Assembly: GCF_016862955.1 (NCBI RefSeq)
Contig: NZ_BONY01000002.1
Location: 186,001 to 250,000, forward strand
Direction of reading: 5' to 3'
Length of the DNA stretch: 64,000 nt
Origin: Rhizocola hellebori
GTDB taxonomy: Bacteria > Actinomycetota > Actinomycetes > Mycobacteriales > Micromonosporaceae
Shown here piece by piece: positions 1-7,877 of the stretch (position 1 is its first letter; each line of letters opens with the position of its first letter). Made by a program: the position numbers and the translations under genes. The notes beneath the pieces are model-generated. The model worked only from the letters and a program-made list of their open reading frames with translations, ran no database searches and had not been told where the DNA came from.

Positions 1-846
1 GGTGTACAGCCGCGGGTCGGGCGTGGCCTGGTCGAGCCCGGTGGCCGAGCGCAGCGCCTTGCCCGAGCCGGTGGCATAGCCGAATTGGCGCGCCAGCTCC
101 AGCAGCCGCCCCGGCTTGGACAGGTCGGCGCGGGTGGCCCGGATCTGGTCGTGCAGCACTTCCGGAAAGCTGAAATGCTGGAAGATCGCGACGATGTCGG
201 CGATCGCCTCGTGGAAGGCAAGCACATCGCGGTTGGTCGGCGCGTTGAAGTGCCTGCGGAGCCGATCGATGATGGCGTGCGTGGTTTCGTGCGCCACGAT
301 GTCGTGCGACAGGCAGGTGAACACGGTCTGCCCGGGCAGGTTGGGGCCGGGGTCGTCCAGGTCTGCGGTGAAGTAGCCGAAAAGCAAACTAACCGTTTCC
401 GGGTCGTAGAAGGCGTTCTCGCCCTCGAACGCGTGCGGCAGCACGGTGAGCTTCTGCTGACGCCGGAAGGAGAAGGGCCGCCCCAGCGCCCGCTCGAAAT
501 TCTCGATCACCTTCATCACCACCGCGTAGACCATCTGCTGATGGAAACGCGGGTCAGAATCGGAGGGATCGAGGCCGCGCTGGATCAGCACATCGGGGTC
601 GTCGAGGTTGATCGGCGGGTAGTAGACGTCATCGGTGGCGTTGTAGTCGACCACCTGCACCAGCCGGCCCTCCGGGCCGGGCTTGACGTCCTCGTTGACG
701 ACATCGACGACGGCGAGGTTCCCGGCTGCGCGCCGCAGGCTCGGATCGAAAGCGAATATCTTCAACGGGCGCCGCGCGGGTGGCTGTATCCCCGGGACGA
801 AGCCCTCCAGGGACTCGCGCCCGTACACGGCCTGCTTCTGTTCCAC
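1..846 (-). CDS. Gluzincin-type zinc metallopeptidase, 3' end missing (runs off the left edge)
   Basis: The 282 visible codons start at a GTG preceded by a purine-rich AGGGGAGGGG stretch and stay open to the window edge. There is no signal peptide, so the protein should be cytoplasmic. The zinc signature is HETTH (about residue 177), with a second helix carrying HEAIADI about 28 residues later. This is the HExxH...ExxxD layout of gluzincins, where the two His and the later Glu bind zinc and the first Glu is the catalytic base. The gene begins 28 bases after the stop of the flavin reductase gene and is probably co-transcribed with it. The substrate is unknown. The thermolysin-like fold is inferred from the motifs only, and the C-terminal half is outside the window. 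Confidence 0.75.
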   Translation of the reverse strand, partial: MEQKQAVYGRESLEGFVPGIQPPARRPLKIFAFDPSLRRAAGNLAVVDVVNEDVKPGPEGRLVQVVDYNATDDVYYPPINLDDPDVLIQRGLDPSDSDPRFHQQMVYAVVMKVIENFERALGRPFSFRRQQKLTVLPHAFEGENAFYDPETVSLLFGYFTADLDDPGPNLPGQTVFTCLSHDIVAHETTHAIIDRLRRHFNAPTNRDVLAFHEAIADIVAIFQHFSFPEVLHDQIRATRADLSKPGRLLELARQFGYATGSGKALRSATGLDQATPDPRLYT

Positions 847-874
847 CGGCCCCTCCCCTTCCCTCGCCAAGCTG

Positions 875-1465
875 TCAGCGCGTGCTGGCCGGCTCTGGGT
901 GGCGCGGCAGCACGGTGAGGACCCGCTCGATGTGGTCGCGGAACTCGGCCATGAAGGTGGTCAGGAAGGTCTTGGTGGCCTGGCTGGTGACTTCACCGTT
1001 GCCAGGGAACAGCTCTGGCGTGTATTTGAGGTAGGCCTCGGGTGCGGTCATCTGCCGCGCGTTGCAGAAGCTGAGCACGGCGCGCAGGCTCTGCTGGGCC
1101 ACCGCGGTGCCGATCTCGCCCACCGAGGCGCCGATGACGGCTGCCGGAATGTGGTCGAAGGCGTTTTGACCCCACGGCCGGGAGGCCCAGTCGATGGCGT
1201 TCTTCAAGGCCCCCGGAATGGAGCGGTTGTATTCGGGCGTGATGAACAGGACCGCTTGCGAGCGCCGGATGGCTTCCTTGAGCGCCACCGCCTCCGGCGG
1301 GTAGTTAGCGTCGTGGTCGGGGCTGTAGAGCGCCAAATTGCCGATTGGGATCTCGGTGAACTCCAGATCGGCAGGCGCGACCTTGAGCAAGACCTTGGAC
1401 AGCTCTCGATTAATGGACTTCGATGACAGGCTGCCGACAAAGTAGCCGACCTTGTACGTCGTCAT
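875..1465 (-). CDS. NAD(P)H-dependent FMN reductase family flavoprotein
   Basis: This 196-residue flavodoxin-fold protein should use NAD(P)H to reduce bound FMN or quinone-type acceptors in the cytoplasm. The N-terminal GSLSSKSINREL loop is the FMN phosphate-binding segment of the family, and TPEYNRSIPGALKNAIDW is the characteristic second signature. Its size fits the family. I chose the ATG at 1465 because GGGGGAGA lies just upstream; an in-frame GTG at 1480 has no such site. It is followed by a metallopeptidase gene 28 bases downstream. The physiological acceptor cannot be read from the sequence. Confidence 0.9.
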   Translation of the reverse strand: MTTYKVGYFVGSLSSKSINRELSKVLLKVAPADLEFTEIPIGNLALYSPDHDANYPPEAVALKEAIRRSQAVLFITPEYNRSIPGALKNAIDWASRPWGQNAFDHIPAAVIGASVGEIGTAVAQQSLRAVLSFCNARQMTAPEAYLKYTPELFPGNGEVTSQATKTFLTTFMAEFRDHIERVLTVLPRHPEPASTR

Positions 1466-1604
1466 CACTCTCCCCCTCACGGCGGTCGTCGCCTCCCAGT
1501 GTCGCTCACAGCAGGCCCGCGGCGTGCCGAAACGGAGGTTGTCAGCCGGCCCGCACCGTGCTGAACGGGTCCGGTGGGCCGGCTGGACGGGCAGCAGCCC
1601 GCAA

Positions 1605-1638
1605 AGGCCGGCGCCCGGTTTCTGCCGAGCGCCGGCCT
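1605..1638 (-). terminator. Hairpin downstream of the pectate lyase gene
   Basis: A perfect 10-bp stem (AGGCCGGCGC / GCGCCGGCCT) with a 14-nt loop lies 28 bases after the pectate lyase stop codon. There is no clear U tract, which is common for terminators in high-GC actinobacteria. Confidence 0.7.
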
Positions 1639-1666
1639 GACTTCAATCAGTTGCGGATAGCGCGGT

Positions 1667-3301
1667 TCAGAGCTTGCCCGCGCCGGAGCCCGCCATCACC
1701 GACGACTTGACGGTGGCGACGTTTTCCGCCGTGTAGCCGTATGGCAGGGCCGCCACGGATCCGTTGACCTCACATGGCCCGGAGTTGGTCAGCGAGTTGT
1801 TGCGCGCCACCAGCCTTCCGGGGTCGGAGTCGGCGTAGCCGCTGGCCGACCAGCACGCCTGCTGCACGTTTTCGAAGACGTTGCCTTCGACGAGCACTCC
1901 GGCGTTCATCGTGGAGGCGATGGCGTAGGAGTCGGCGTTGTTCATGATGTTGGTGTAGTAGTTGTTGAACACGTGGATCGTCTCGCCGAAGCGCACCCGC
2001 GGGCTGCGCTCGAAGGTCCGCTCGAACCAGTTGTGGTGGTAGGTGACCCGCAGGTGACCGACGTCCTCACCGGCGTTTCCGTCGGAATGGCCGACCAGCG
2101 AGTTCTTCCAGTGATCGCGGATGATGTTCCACGAAACCGTGATGTAGTCACCGGCGTGGGTGATGTCGATCATTCCGTCGTAGACATCCGGGTTGCTCTC
2201 GATGGTGCTGGACATCGTGTTGTGGTCGATCCAGATGTGGGTGGCGTTTTCGATCTGGATCGCGTCGGTACCCAGTACCCCACGGATGTTCATGTTCTGG
2301 ATGATCACGTTGGCCGGGGACATGTCCTCGATGTTGAGGGTGGTTCCGGAGATGCCTGAGCCGCTGCCGACTCCCCGGATCGTCTTGTTGGCCGAGATTT
2401 CGACGGTGCCCGAACCGCTGAGCATGCCGTTGACCAGAATGGTTCTGGTGCCGGCGGCCTGCGCCTGAGTCCGGAAGTCGGCGAAGTTGGTCACGGTGAC
2501 CGTAGCCCCGCCTGCGCCACCGGTGGTGCCACCGGCTTGCGTGGCCCAGCCGACGATCCCGCCGGGCGGCGGCGGGCTGGTCGGCGGCGAGGGCGACACC
2601 GAAGGCGAGGGTGATGCCGAGGGTGACGCCGACGGCGATGGTGGGGTCGGCGGCGACGTGGTCGGACTCGGGCCGGCCGCATCGGTCACCAGAACATCGT
2701 CGAAGGTGCTCGCGGTGTAGTTGGCGAGCAGCCCCACCCGCCCGGTGGTGAAGGAACTGTCCGAAGTGGACACCACCTGGGCGCCGTTGACCGAGCCGAC
2801 CAGTGAACTGCCGGTCGCGCTCAGGGACAGGTTGTAGAACGTGCCGGTCGCCGTCGAGAACGACGCCGAGGCCAGCGTGGTGGTCGCGCCCTTGCGGATC
2901 TGCACCGAATTCGGCGTGAGCACCAGCGCGTAGAAGTTCGACGTGCTCTGCACCCGGGCCGCGATGCCGACCCCGCGCGAGGCGTTGCTGCTGAAGGCGT
3001 TGGCCCGTGCCCTGGCCGACACCGTCACAGTGGTCCAGGACGCTGTACCGGCCTGTGCCTTGGCGCTGGCGCTGCTGCCCGACTGCGAATAGGCACCGGA
3101 CGATACCGCCCAGGTGCCACCCGAGGTGCTCCAGCCGTTGGCGTTGCCGTCGTTGAAGTCATCCGAGAACAGCGTGGCCGCGTTCGCGGCCGCGCCAATG
3201 GTGACGACCAGCGCGGTGACAGCCGCGCTGACGCCCGCGGCCAGGGCGAGGCGGGGCCGCCTTCCCAGCCGGCGGATGGGGACGTGTTGCGCTTCCTGCA
3301 C
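1667..3301 (-). CDS. Secreted pectate lyase (PL1) with N-terminal jelly-roll module
   Basis: The 544-residue enzyme should cleave polygalacturonate by calcium-dependent beta-elimination outside the cell. Residues 1-41 form a signal peptide ending near ANAA. Residues 42-208 look like a concanavalin-type (LamG or DUF1080-like) sugar-binding module. Residues 210-247 are a Pro/Ser/Thr linker, and 248-544 are the PL1 beta-helix. PL1 landmarks are HIWIDHNT, the strand GDYITVSWN and RSPRVR, where the RxPxxR arginines (about R432 and R437) include the catalytic base. I chose the GTG at 3301 because GGGAGGT sits six bases upstream; an earlier start would put a charged extension before the signal peptide. 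Two LacI-type palindromes lie in the upstream region, so repression relieved by a plant sugar is likely. Confidence 0.92.
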   Translation of the reverse strand: MQEAQHVPIRRLGRRPRLALAAGVSAAVTALVVTIGAAANAATLFSDDFNDGNANGWSTSGGTWAVSSGAYSQSGSSASAKAQAGTASWTTVTVSARARANAFSSNASRGVGIAARVQSTSNFYALVLTPNSVQIRKGATTTLASASFSTATGTFYNLSLSATGSSLVGSVNGAQVVSTSDSSFTTGRVGLLANYTASTFDDVLVTDAAGPSPTTSPPTPPSPSASPSASPSPSVSPSPPTSPPPPGGIVGWATQAGGTTGGAGGATVTVTNFADFRTQAQAAGTRTILVNGMLSGSGTVEISANKTIRGVGSGSGISGTTLNIEDMSPANVIIQNMNIRGVLGTDAIQIENATHIWIDHNTMSSTIESNPDVYDGMIDITHAGDYITVSWNIIRDHWKNSLVGHSDGNAGEDVGHLRVTYHHNWFERTFERSPRVRFGETIHVFNNYYTNIMNNADSYAIASTMNAGVLVEGNVFENVQQACWSASGYADSDPGRLVARNNSLTNSGPCEVNGSVAALPYGYTAENVATVKSSVMAGSGAGKL

Positions 3302-3319
3302 TGTAGGACCTCCCTGCGT

Positions 3320-3336
3320 TGGAATGCGCTTTCCCA
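3320..3336. promoter_or_regulatory. LacI-type operator candidate upstream of the pectate lyase
   Basis: GGAATGCGCTTTCC is a 14-bp palindrome with one mismatched pair around a central GCGC, typical of LacI-family operators. It sits 19 bases before the GTG start of the pectate lyase gene, overlapping the expected promoter and leader. A related site lies near 3511. Confidence 0.5.
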
Positions 3337-3510
3337 CCAACGTAAGAAGATAACAATAAACCCGTCAATGGGTACGATTTGCAGCTTTGTTGCATCGACT
3401 CCGCCCAAACACCAGCAGCCGACACATCGGTCGGCCCTGATATCGTCGCTATTGTCGGTTGTGGAGCGCTGCCCGGACTCCTCCAATTCGCAAGATTGAC
3501 CCGATTCTAT

Positions 3511-3524
3511 GGCAAGCGCTTTCC
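3511..3524. promoter_or_regulatory. Second LacI-type operator-like palindrome
   Basis: GGCAAGCGCTTTCC shares the central GCGCTTTCC half with the site at 3320 and differs from a perfect palindrome by one pair. It lies about 190 bp upstream of the first, just past the end of the neighbouring membrane-protein gene. Two such sites could allow looping by one regulator, but which LacI protein binds is unknown. Confidence 0.4.
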
Positions 3525-3574
3525 CGACACCACTCACTTTGTCGCGCGTTGGCGCGCAAGGACGGCGTGACGCG

Positions 3575-4462
3575 TCAGCTGCTCGGGCGCGCAGCGTGGA
3601 CAGCGGTGATCGCATAGGCCATCGCGAACACGGCGTAGATGATCAGTGCCTGCGGCATGAAGACGGTCGTGTCGCCGACCGTCAGCTCCTCGAAGCTGTT
3701 GAGCACGCTGAAGGATTCCTTGGTCAGCGCATAGATGAACCACATCGGCGCGTGCTCGCCCACGAACATCGATCCGGCAGGAGCTTGCGGATCGACGGAG
3801 CCCACGCGTGGCCAGAATTCCACGATGACAGCCACATCGAGAGCCACCAGCCATGCCAGAAGCCCGCCCAGCATCGCGCGGACGCCGCGCCTGCGCTGGG
3901 CCGCGTTGGCAGCGAAGAAGATCAGCACGAAAAGCGCAGGTGACCACACGACGATCCCGATCAGAATCTGGTGCAGGTGGAACTCGCTGCCCACCAGGCG
4001 CGGCGCCGCCAATAGCGACACGGTGATGGACAAGCCGAGCGTCACGGCCAGCGCCACCGGGCCGGCGATCACACTTCGGGCGCCCCACCACCGGCCGGTC
4101 AGGTAGGCAAGCAGCACAAACACGGTCAACAGCGTCCAGGCCAGCTCCGCGGGAGCGATGGCAAGCGCCGGAGCAATCAGCTGCACCACCGCCACTTCGA
4201 GCACGAACATCAAACTCATCAACGTCAAGGGGCCGGCTAGGAGAAATGCCGCGGTCCCCGTGGTGCGCCAAGTCAGCCCGATCGCCGGGGCGTGCGCCGG
4301 GCGGGCGAGGGCCAGACCGGCCGCAAACGAGACGACCTTTAGCGGCCTACGTTTCGCGGCAAGGAAATCCAGCTCGGCCAGCCACTCCTGGCGCATCTCG
4401 GATTGCTCGGGCCATCGCCGCGCTGCGGCGTTGACCAGCGCCCGGCAAAAAGTGAGCATCAT
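3575..4462 (-). CDS. PadR-coupled integral membrane protein
   Basis: The 295-residue protein starts at an ATG that overlaps the stop of the PadR gene by 4 bp (ATGA), so the two are translated together. The first 50 residues are soluble and rich in Trp, Arg and Glu (RRWPEQSEMRQEWLAELDFL). This resembles the short cytoplasmic prefix of membrane proteins commonly paired with PadR regulators. About seven hydrophobic helices follow. No transporter signature, ATPase motif or catalytic residue is visible. The PadR pairing suggests that its synthesis responds to a membrane-active or phenolic stress, but its activity is unknown. Confidence 0.8.
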   Translation of the reverse strand: MMLTFCRALVNAAARRWPEQSEMRQEWLAELDFLAAKRRPLKVVSFAAGLALARPAHAPAIGLTWRTTGTAAFLLAGPLTLMSLMFVLEVAVVQLIAPALAIAPAELAWTLLTVFVLLAYLTGRWWGARSVIAGPVALAVTLGLSITVSLLAAPRLVGSEFHLHQILIGIVVWSPALFVLIFFAANAAQRRRGVRAMLGGLLAWLVALDVAVIVEFWPRVGSVDPQAPAGSMFVGEHAPMWFIYALTKESFSVLNSFEELTVGDTTVFMPQALIIYAVFAMAYAITAVHAARPSS

Positions 4463-4776
4463 GCTGGCCGCACCACCTTCGCGATCGACGGGGAGGTGGC
4501 CGTGCTCTGGTGCAGCTCGGCCAACCGCTGCCGGGCCTGCTCAGCCCCATCTGGAGTGAGCAGGTAATAGCGGCGCACCGGACGGCCCAGGCTGACCGGG
4601 TCGCCCTCCTCCCACTGCGAGCTCACCCATCCGGCGGTCTGGAGCCGTTGCAGGATCGGATAGATGGTGCCGCTGCCCAGACCGGACTGCTCCATCAAGT
4701 CCACGCCGTAGCGCGCAGCATCCACATCGGACAGAAACACCGCCAGCACCTTGGCTATCGGAATCGTCAGCCGCAT
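4459..4776 (-). CDS. PadR family transcriptional regulator
   Basis: This 105-residue winged-helix protein has the PadR core: an N-terminal helix-turn-helix (residues 1-50), the SGLGSGTIYPILQRLQTAGW recognition helix and wing, and a short C-terminal helix (HQSTATSPSIAKVV) for dimerisation. It is the first gene of a two-gene operon with a membrane protein, overlapping it by 4 bp. Members of the family usually repress their own promoter and release DNA on binding a small hydrophobic ligand. Just upstream, TATGTCGAAAGTCGATA (4785-4801) contains two GTCGA repeats 8 bp apart and could be the operator; this is inference. Confidence 0.9.
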   Translation of the reverse strand: MRLTIPIAKVLAVFLSDVDAARYGVDLMEQSGLGSGTIYPILQRLQTAGWVSSQWEEGDPVSLGRPVRRYYLLTPDGAEQARQRLAELHQSTATSPSIAKVVRPA

Positions 4777-4980
4777 GAGACCACTCTATCGACTTTCGAC
4801 ATAGGGTCAAGCCCTGATCGGTTCGAAGGCCACCAGCGGTGGTTGTAGGCCATTTGTAGACCTGGTGTTGCCAGTTGGTTGAAGCTGTGCGCCATCGACG
4901 AATCGACATTCTCGATGTTGTAGGGCGATCCGCCGCGGCTGCGGCGATCCGCCATGCCAACCAACGGATTGGGGAGTCAG

Positions 4981-5583
4981 TTGAGCCTCAGACTCACACG
5001 GAGCCGTGCCGCGGTGATCGCGGCCGCCTTCCTCGCCATCACCGCGTTCGGGCCGGTAGCGCCGGCCAACGCGGACAACTATTCGGGCCAGACCGGCGAC
5101 ACGGGATGCACCGGGCTGAACGAGGCGGACAACGCCACGCACAGCTTCCATTACGTGGACCTGACACAGCACATGACCGATGCCACGAACTGGGCCCGTA
5201 CCAACAATCTGAACCCGACCGACATCAACACCACCTACGACTCGACCCTGGACAGTCTCACCGACGTGGTGGTTCGCGACGTGCATTACGTGGACTACTG
5301 CGGCTACGACTGGCTGCAGCCCGGTGGATCCGGTGTCGTGGGCCTGGCCACCTGCGACAGTTTGAGCCCTTCCGGCCAATGCGAGCAGCACACCGTTCGC
5401 TACAACCTGAACTTCACCGAGTCGACGCCGCAGTCCAACGAACGCGGCCTCGCCTGCCATGAGCTCGGCCACACCCTGGGGCTTCAGCACACCACCGGCA
5501 ACACGTGCATGCAGACCGGCTATCCCAAGCCGGTCAACGACTACTCCAACCATGACCGCACCCACATCGCGAACAACTACTGA
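4981..5583 (+). CDS. Secreted metzincin-like zinc protease
   Basis: The 200-residue exported protein has a signal peptide (about residues 1-32, ending ANA) and the full metzincin zinc motif HELGHTLGLQH at 160-170, in which three His bind zinc and Glu161 is the base. A likely Met-turn follows at TCMQT (Met177). Several Cys residues could form disulphides. The small size and absence of a recognisable propeptide resemble snapalysin-like or minimal matrixin-like enzymes. I prefer the TTG at 4981 because GGGGAG lies five bases before it; an in-frame ATG at 4954 lacks a ribosome site and would lengthen the signal peptide. It is followed by two more exported proteins in the same direction, probably one operon. 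Confidence 0.85.
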   Translation: MSLRLTRSRAAVIAAAFLAITAFGPVAPANADNYSGQTGDTGCTGLNEADNATHSFHYVDLTQHMTDATNWARTNNLNPTDINTTYDSTLDSLTDVVVRDVHYVDYCGYDWLQPGGSGVVGLATCDSLSPSGQCEQHTVRYNLNFTESTPQSNERGLACHELGHTLGLQHTTGNTCMQTGYPKPVNDYSNHDRTHIANNY

Positions 5584-5594
5584 TCGGGGAGACC

Positions 5595-6329
5595 ATGAGA
5601 ATCAGAAAGTTCGGCTGGGCCGCGGTGGTCGCGGCGGGGTTGCTCGGTCTGGTGGCGCTGGGTGTCTCAGCGACCCCCAGCGACCGTGACGCGGCCGCCG
5701 ATTCCGCCTACCTGTTCGGTCACCTGCACGCTCGCAGCCACTCGCTGGATGCGATGTGGTTCGAGTCGTCGCTGGCCGAAATGCTGCCCTCGCAGCAATT
5801 CAGCGTCAACGGCGCACCCGCCGCCAGCCGCACCAGCGCTCTGGTCATCGGGCAGATCGCGGACGTGCGCGCGGGAAGAGGGTTCTCTCACAAGAATGAC
5901 GCGCCGTCGTCGACCGAGGTCGGCTTCAACTCGCCGCAGGCTTTGTGGCGCACCGTCGAGGTGACCGTCTCGGTCGAGCAGGCCTGGGGAAAGGTTGCCG
6001 GACAAGACAAAGTCACCTTCGCCGTCGTCATCGACCGGGGCGCGAACGCCACCGCCGCGATCAACGGCCTGCGCTCGCTGGGACGCATCGTCGTCTCGCT
6101 GGACAGGCAGGGGCGCTACGCCTACTCCCCCGGCCTCTACTCCATCAGCCACAGCGGTGACCTGTTCGGAACCGTTGACGCGCAAGGAAACATCCAGCTG
6201 CCGGTGATGGAGAACGGCGCTGGGTTCATGAAGGGCCTCGACACGGTCGCGGAGCTGAGCGCCGAGGCCGCGAAGTCACCACAGTCCATAAAGATCGATC
6301 TCACCGATGGCGTACCAGCCCGTTGGTAA
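5595..6329 (+). CDS. Exported protein of unknown function
   Basis: This 244-residue protein has a classical export signal (MRIRKFGW followed by a hydrophobic stretch, likely cleaved near VSA/TPS). The mature part has no Cys and no recognised domain. It alternates short beta-type segments (TVEVTVSVEQAW, VTFAVVIDRG) with loops, consistent with a small beta-rich surface protein. The gene starts 11 bases after the metzincin gene, preceded by GGGGAG, and is followed after 17 bases by the M23 peptidase gene. The context suggests a helper or substrate of the neighbouring extracellular peptidases. I do not recognise the family. Confidence 0.75.
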   Translation: MRIRKFGWAAVVAAGLLGLVALGVSATPSDRDAAADSAYLFGHLHARSHSLDAMWFESSLAEMLPSQQFSVNGAPAASRTSALVIGQIADVRAGRGFSHKNDAPSSTEVGFNSPQALWRTVEVTVSVEQAWGKVAGQDKVTFAVVIDRGANATAAINGLRSLGRIVVSLDRQGRYAYSPGLYSISHSGDLFGTVDAQGNIQLPVMENGAGFMKGLDTVAELSAEAAKSPQSIKIDLTDGVPARW

Positions 6330-6346
6330 AACTGAGGGAGGGACAC

Positions 6347-6907
6347 ATGTTCGCATCGCTGCCGCATCCCCGGCGCAGGGTGATCGCCCTGTTCGCCGCG
6401 ATCGCCACGGCCACCGGCACTCTGGCCGGGGCGCCGGCCGCGCAAGCCGCTGACCGGCCGGCCTTCAGGATGCCGTTCATCTGTGACCAGACCTGGGTGG
6501 GCAACAACTGGAACGGGCACAGCCCCGCCCACTCCATCGACTGGAACCACTACGACGCTAACGGCAGCCCCGACGACTTCGGCCGGCGGGTCCTGGCCAG
6601 CGCCGGTGGCACCGTGCTCGACTCGTACTACTCGACGACCACCGGCTACGGCCACGTGATCGTCATCGGCCATGGCGATGGCTGGCGCACCCGATACGCA
6701 CACCTCAGCGAGCGCCTGGTCGCCGCGGGCGATACGGTGAATCGGGGAACAGTCATCGGCAAGGTAGGCCAATCGTCGGCCATCTACAACCTCTCCCCGC
6801 ACCTGCACTATGAACAGATCCACGACGGCAACGTGGTGGTGTCGGTGGTCCAGGGTGTCAGGTGGTCCGATTTCCTCAAGCGTTCCCAGACCAGCAACAA
6901 TTGCTAG
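6347..6907 (+). CDS. Secreted M23 family metallopeptidase (LytM/lysostaphin type)
   Basis: The 186-residue protein has a signal peptide ending AQA/AD (about 35) and one M23 domain. The zinc ligands are visible as HSID (H62, D65) and HLH (H152, H154), and YAHLSE (H119) is the conserved catalytic His segment. Such enzymes cut peptide cross-bridges of peptidoglycan or other Gly-rich peptides outside the cell. GAGGGAGGG five bases upstream supports the ATG at 6347 over the in-frame start at 6323. It is the third exported protein in a likely operon with a metzincin and an unknown protein. It has no binding domain such as LysM or SH3, so targeting is unclear. Confidence 0.9.
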   Translation: MFASLPHPRRRVIALFAAIATATGTLAGAPAAQAADRPAFRMPFICDQTWVGNNWNGHSPAHSIDWNHYDANGSPDDFGRRVLASAGGTVLDSYYSTTTGYGHVIVIGHGDGWRTRYAHLSERLVAAGDTVNRGTVIGKVGQSSAIYNLSPHLHYEQIHDGNVVVSVVQGVRWSDFLKRSQTSNNC

Positions 6908-6986
6908 CATCGTTAGTCATCGCAGACGGCCCGGCGCTCATCGCCGGGTCGTCTGGCTTGCCGCGACCGACCGGAGCGCACCCGAC

Positions 6987-7838
6987 ATGACCGATGGATG
7001 GCAGTGGGACACCTCCCTCTTCAGCGGTTCCGCCGCGTACTACGAGCGCGGCCGTCTTCCTTACGCGCCAGGCTTCGTCGAGACCCTGACCGCCCTCGCC
7101 GGCCTGGACGGCACCGGCAGGCTCCTGGATGTCGGCTGCGGCCCCGGAATCGTGACGCTCGCTCTGGCCCCGCGTTTCGCCGAGGCCGTCGGGCTCGACC
7201 CCGATCAGGACATGCTGGCCGAGGCGGCAAACCAGGCTTCACGCCGTGCCGTGACCAATGCGCGCTGGCACCTGGCCCGCGCCGAGGACCTACCAGCCGG
7301 CCTGGGCCAGTTCCGCGTCGTCGTATTCGCGAATTCGTTTCACTGGACCGATCGGGACGCGGTCGCCGCGACCGTGAAAGACATGCTCGAGCCCGGCGGC
7401 TGGTTCGTCCACATGAGCGATCTCAAGGACGAGTCGGGAGAATCGGTGCCGCAACCGCCGCCACCACCACCCGCGCCGCCCGTGGCGCCCTACCCGAGGA
7501 TCCGTGACCTGGTCCGGCACTATCTCGGCCCGGTGCGCCGCGCGGGCCAGGGAACGCTTTCCCACGGCAGCCCCAACCGCGAAGACCTCGTCCTGGCCCG
7601 GGCCGGGTTCGAGAACTTCCAGCGGCACGTGGTGCCGGCCGGGCAGGTGATCGAGCGCAGCACGGACGACGTGGTGGCTTGGGTGTTCTCACGGTCCGAC
7701 TCGGCGCCGCACCTGTTCGGCGACAGGCTGGCCGAGTTCGAGCGGGACCTGCGTGCGCTGCTGGAGCAGACCTCGCCCGGCGGCCGTTTCGCCGAATATC
7801 TGCCCGCGACAGAGATCATGACCTGGCGTAAACCGTAG
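6987..7838 (+). CDS. Class I SAM-dependent methyltransferase
   Basis: The 283-residue cytoplasmic enzyme has the Rossmann SAM-binding motif LLDVGCGPG near residue 46, an acidic motif II (VGLDPD) and the FANSFHWTDRD segment seen in UbiE/COQ5-like and trans-aconitate methyltransferase-like proteins. A proline run (QPPPPPPAPP) in the middle is an unusual insertion, probably a flexible loop. The ATG at 6987 gives the normal start before the fold; longer in-frame readings overlap the M23 gene and are not convincing. The acceptor substrate is not predictable. The stop codon runs into a strong terminator shared with the converging transporter operon. Confidence 0.85.
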   Translation: MTDGWQWDTSLFSGSAAYYERGRLPYAPGFVETLTALAGLDGTGRLLDVGCGPGIVTLALAPRFAEAVGLDPDQDMLAEAANQASRRAVTNARWHLARAEDLPAGLGQFRVVVFANSFHWTDRDAVAATVKDMLEPGGWFVHMSDLKDESGESVPQPPPPPPAPPVAPYPRIRDLVRHYLGPVRRAGQGTLSHGSPNREDLVLARAGFENFQRHVVPAGQVIERSTDDVVAWVFSRSDSAPHLFGDRLAEFERDLRALLEQTSPGGRFAEYLPATEIMTWRKP

Positions 7839-7865
7839 CTCGCCGGAGCCGAAGCTCCGGCGAGC
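7838..7865. terminator. Bidirectional terminator between methyltransferase and sugar-binding protein genes
   Basis: A perfect 12-bp stem (GCTCGCCGGAGC / GCTCCGGCGAGC) closes on a CGAA tetraloop. It begins at the last base of the methyltransferase stop codon and ends 12 bases before the convergent binding-protein stop codon, so it can serve both strands. Confidence 0.9.
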
Positions 7866-7877
7866 CCGCCGGCGGTG

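Noticed and set aside
7555-7568. GGGAACGCTTTCCC, a LacI-like palindrome
   Set aside because: It lies inside the methyltransferase coding sequence away from any promoter; probably a codon-driven coincidence.
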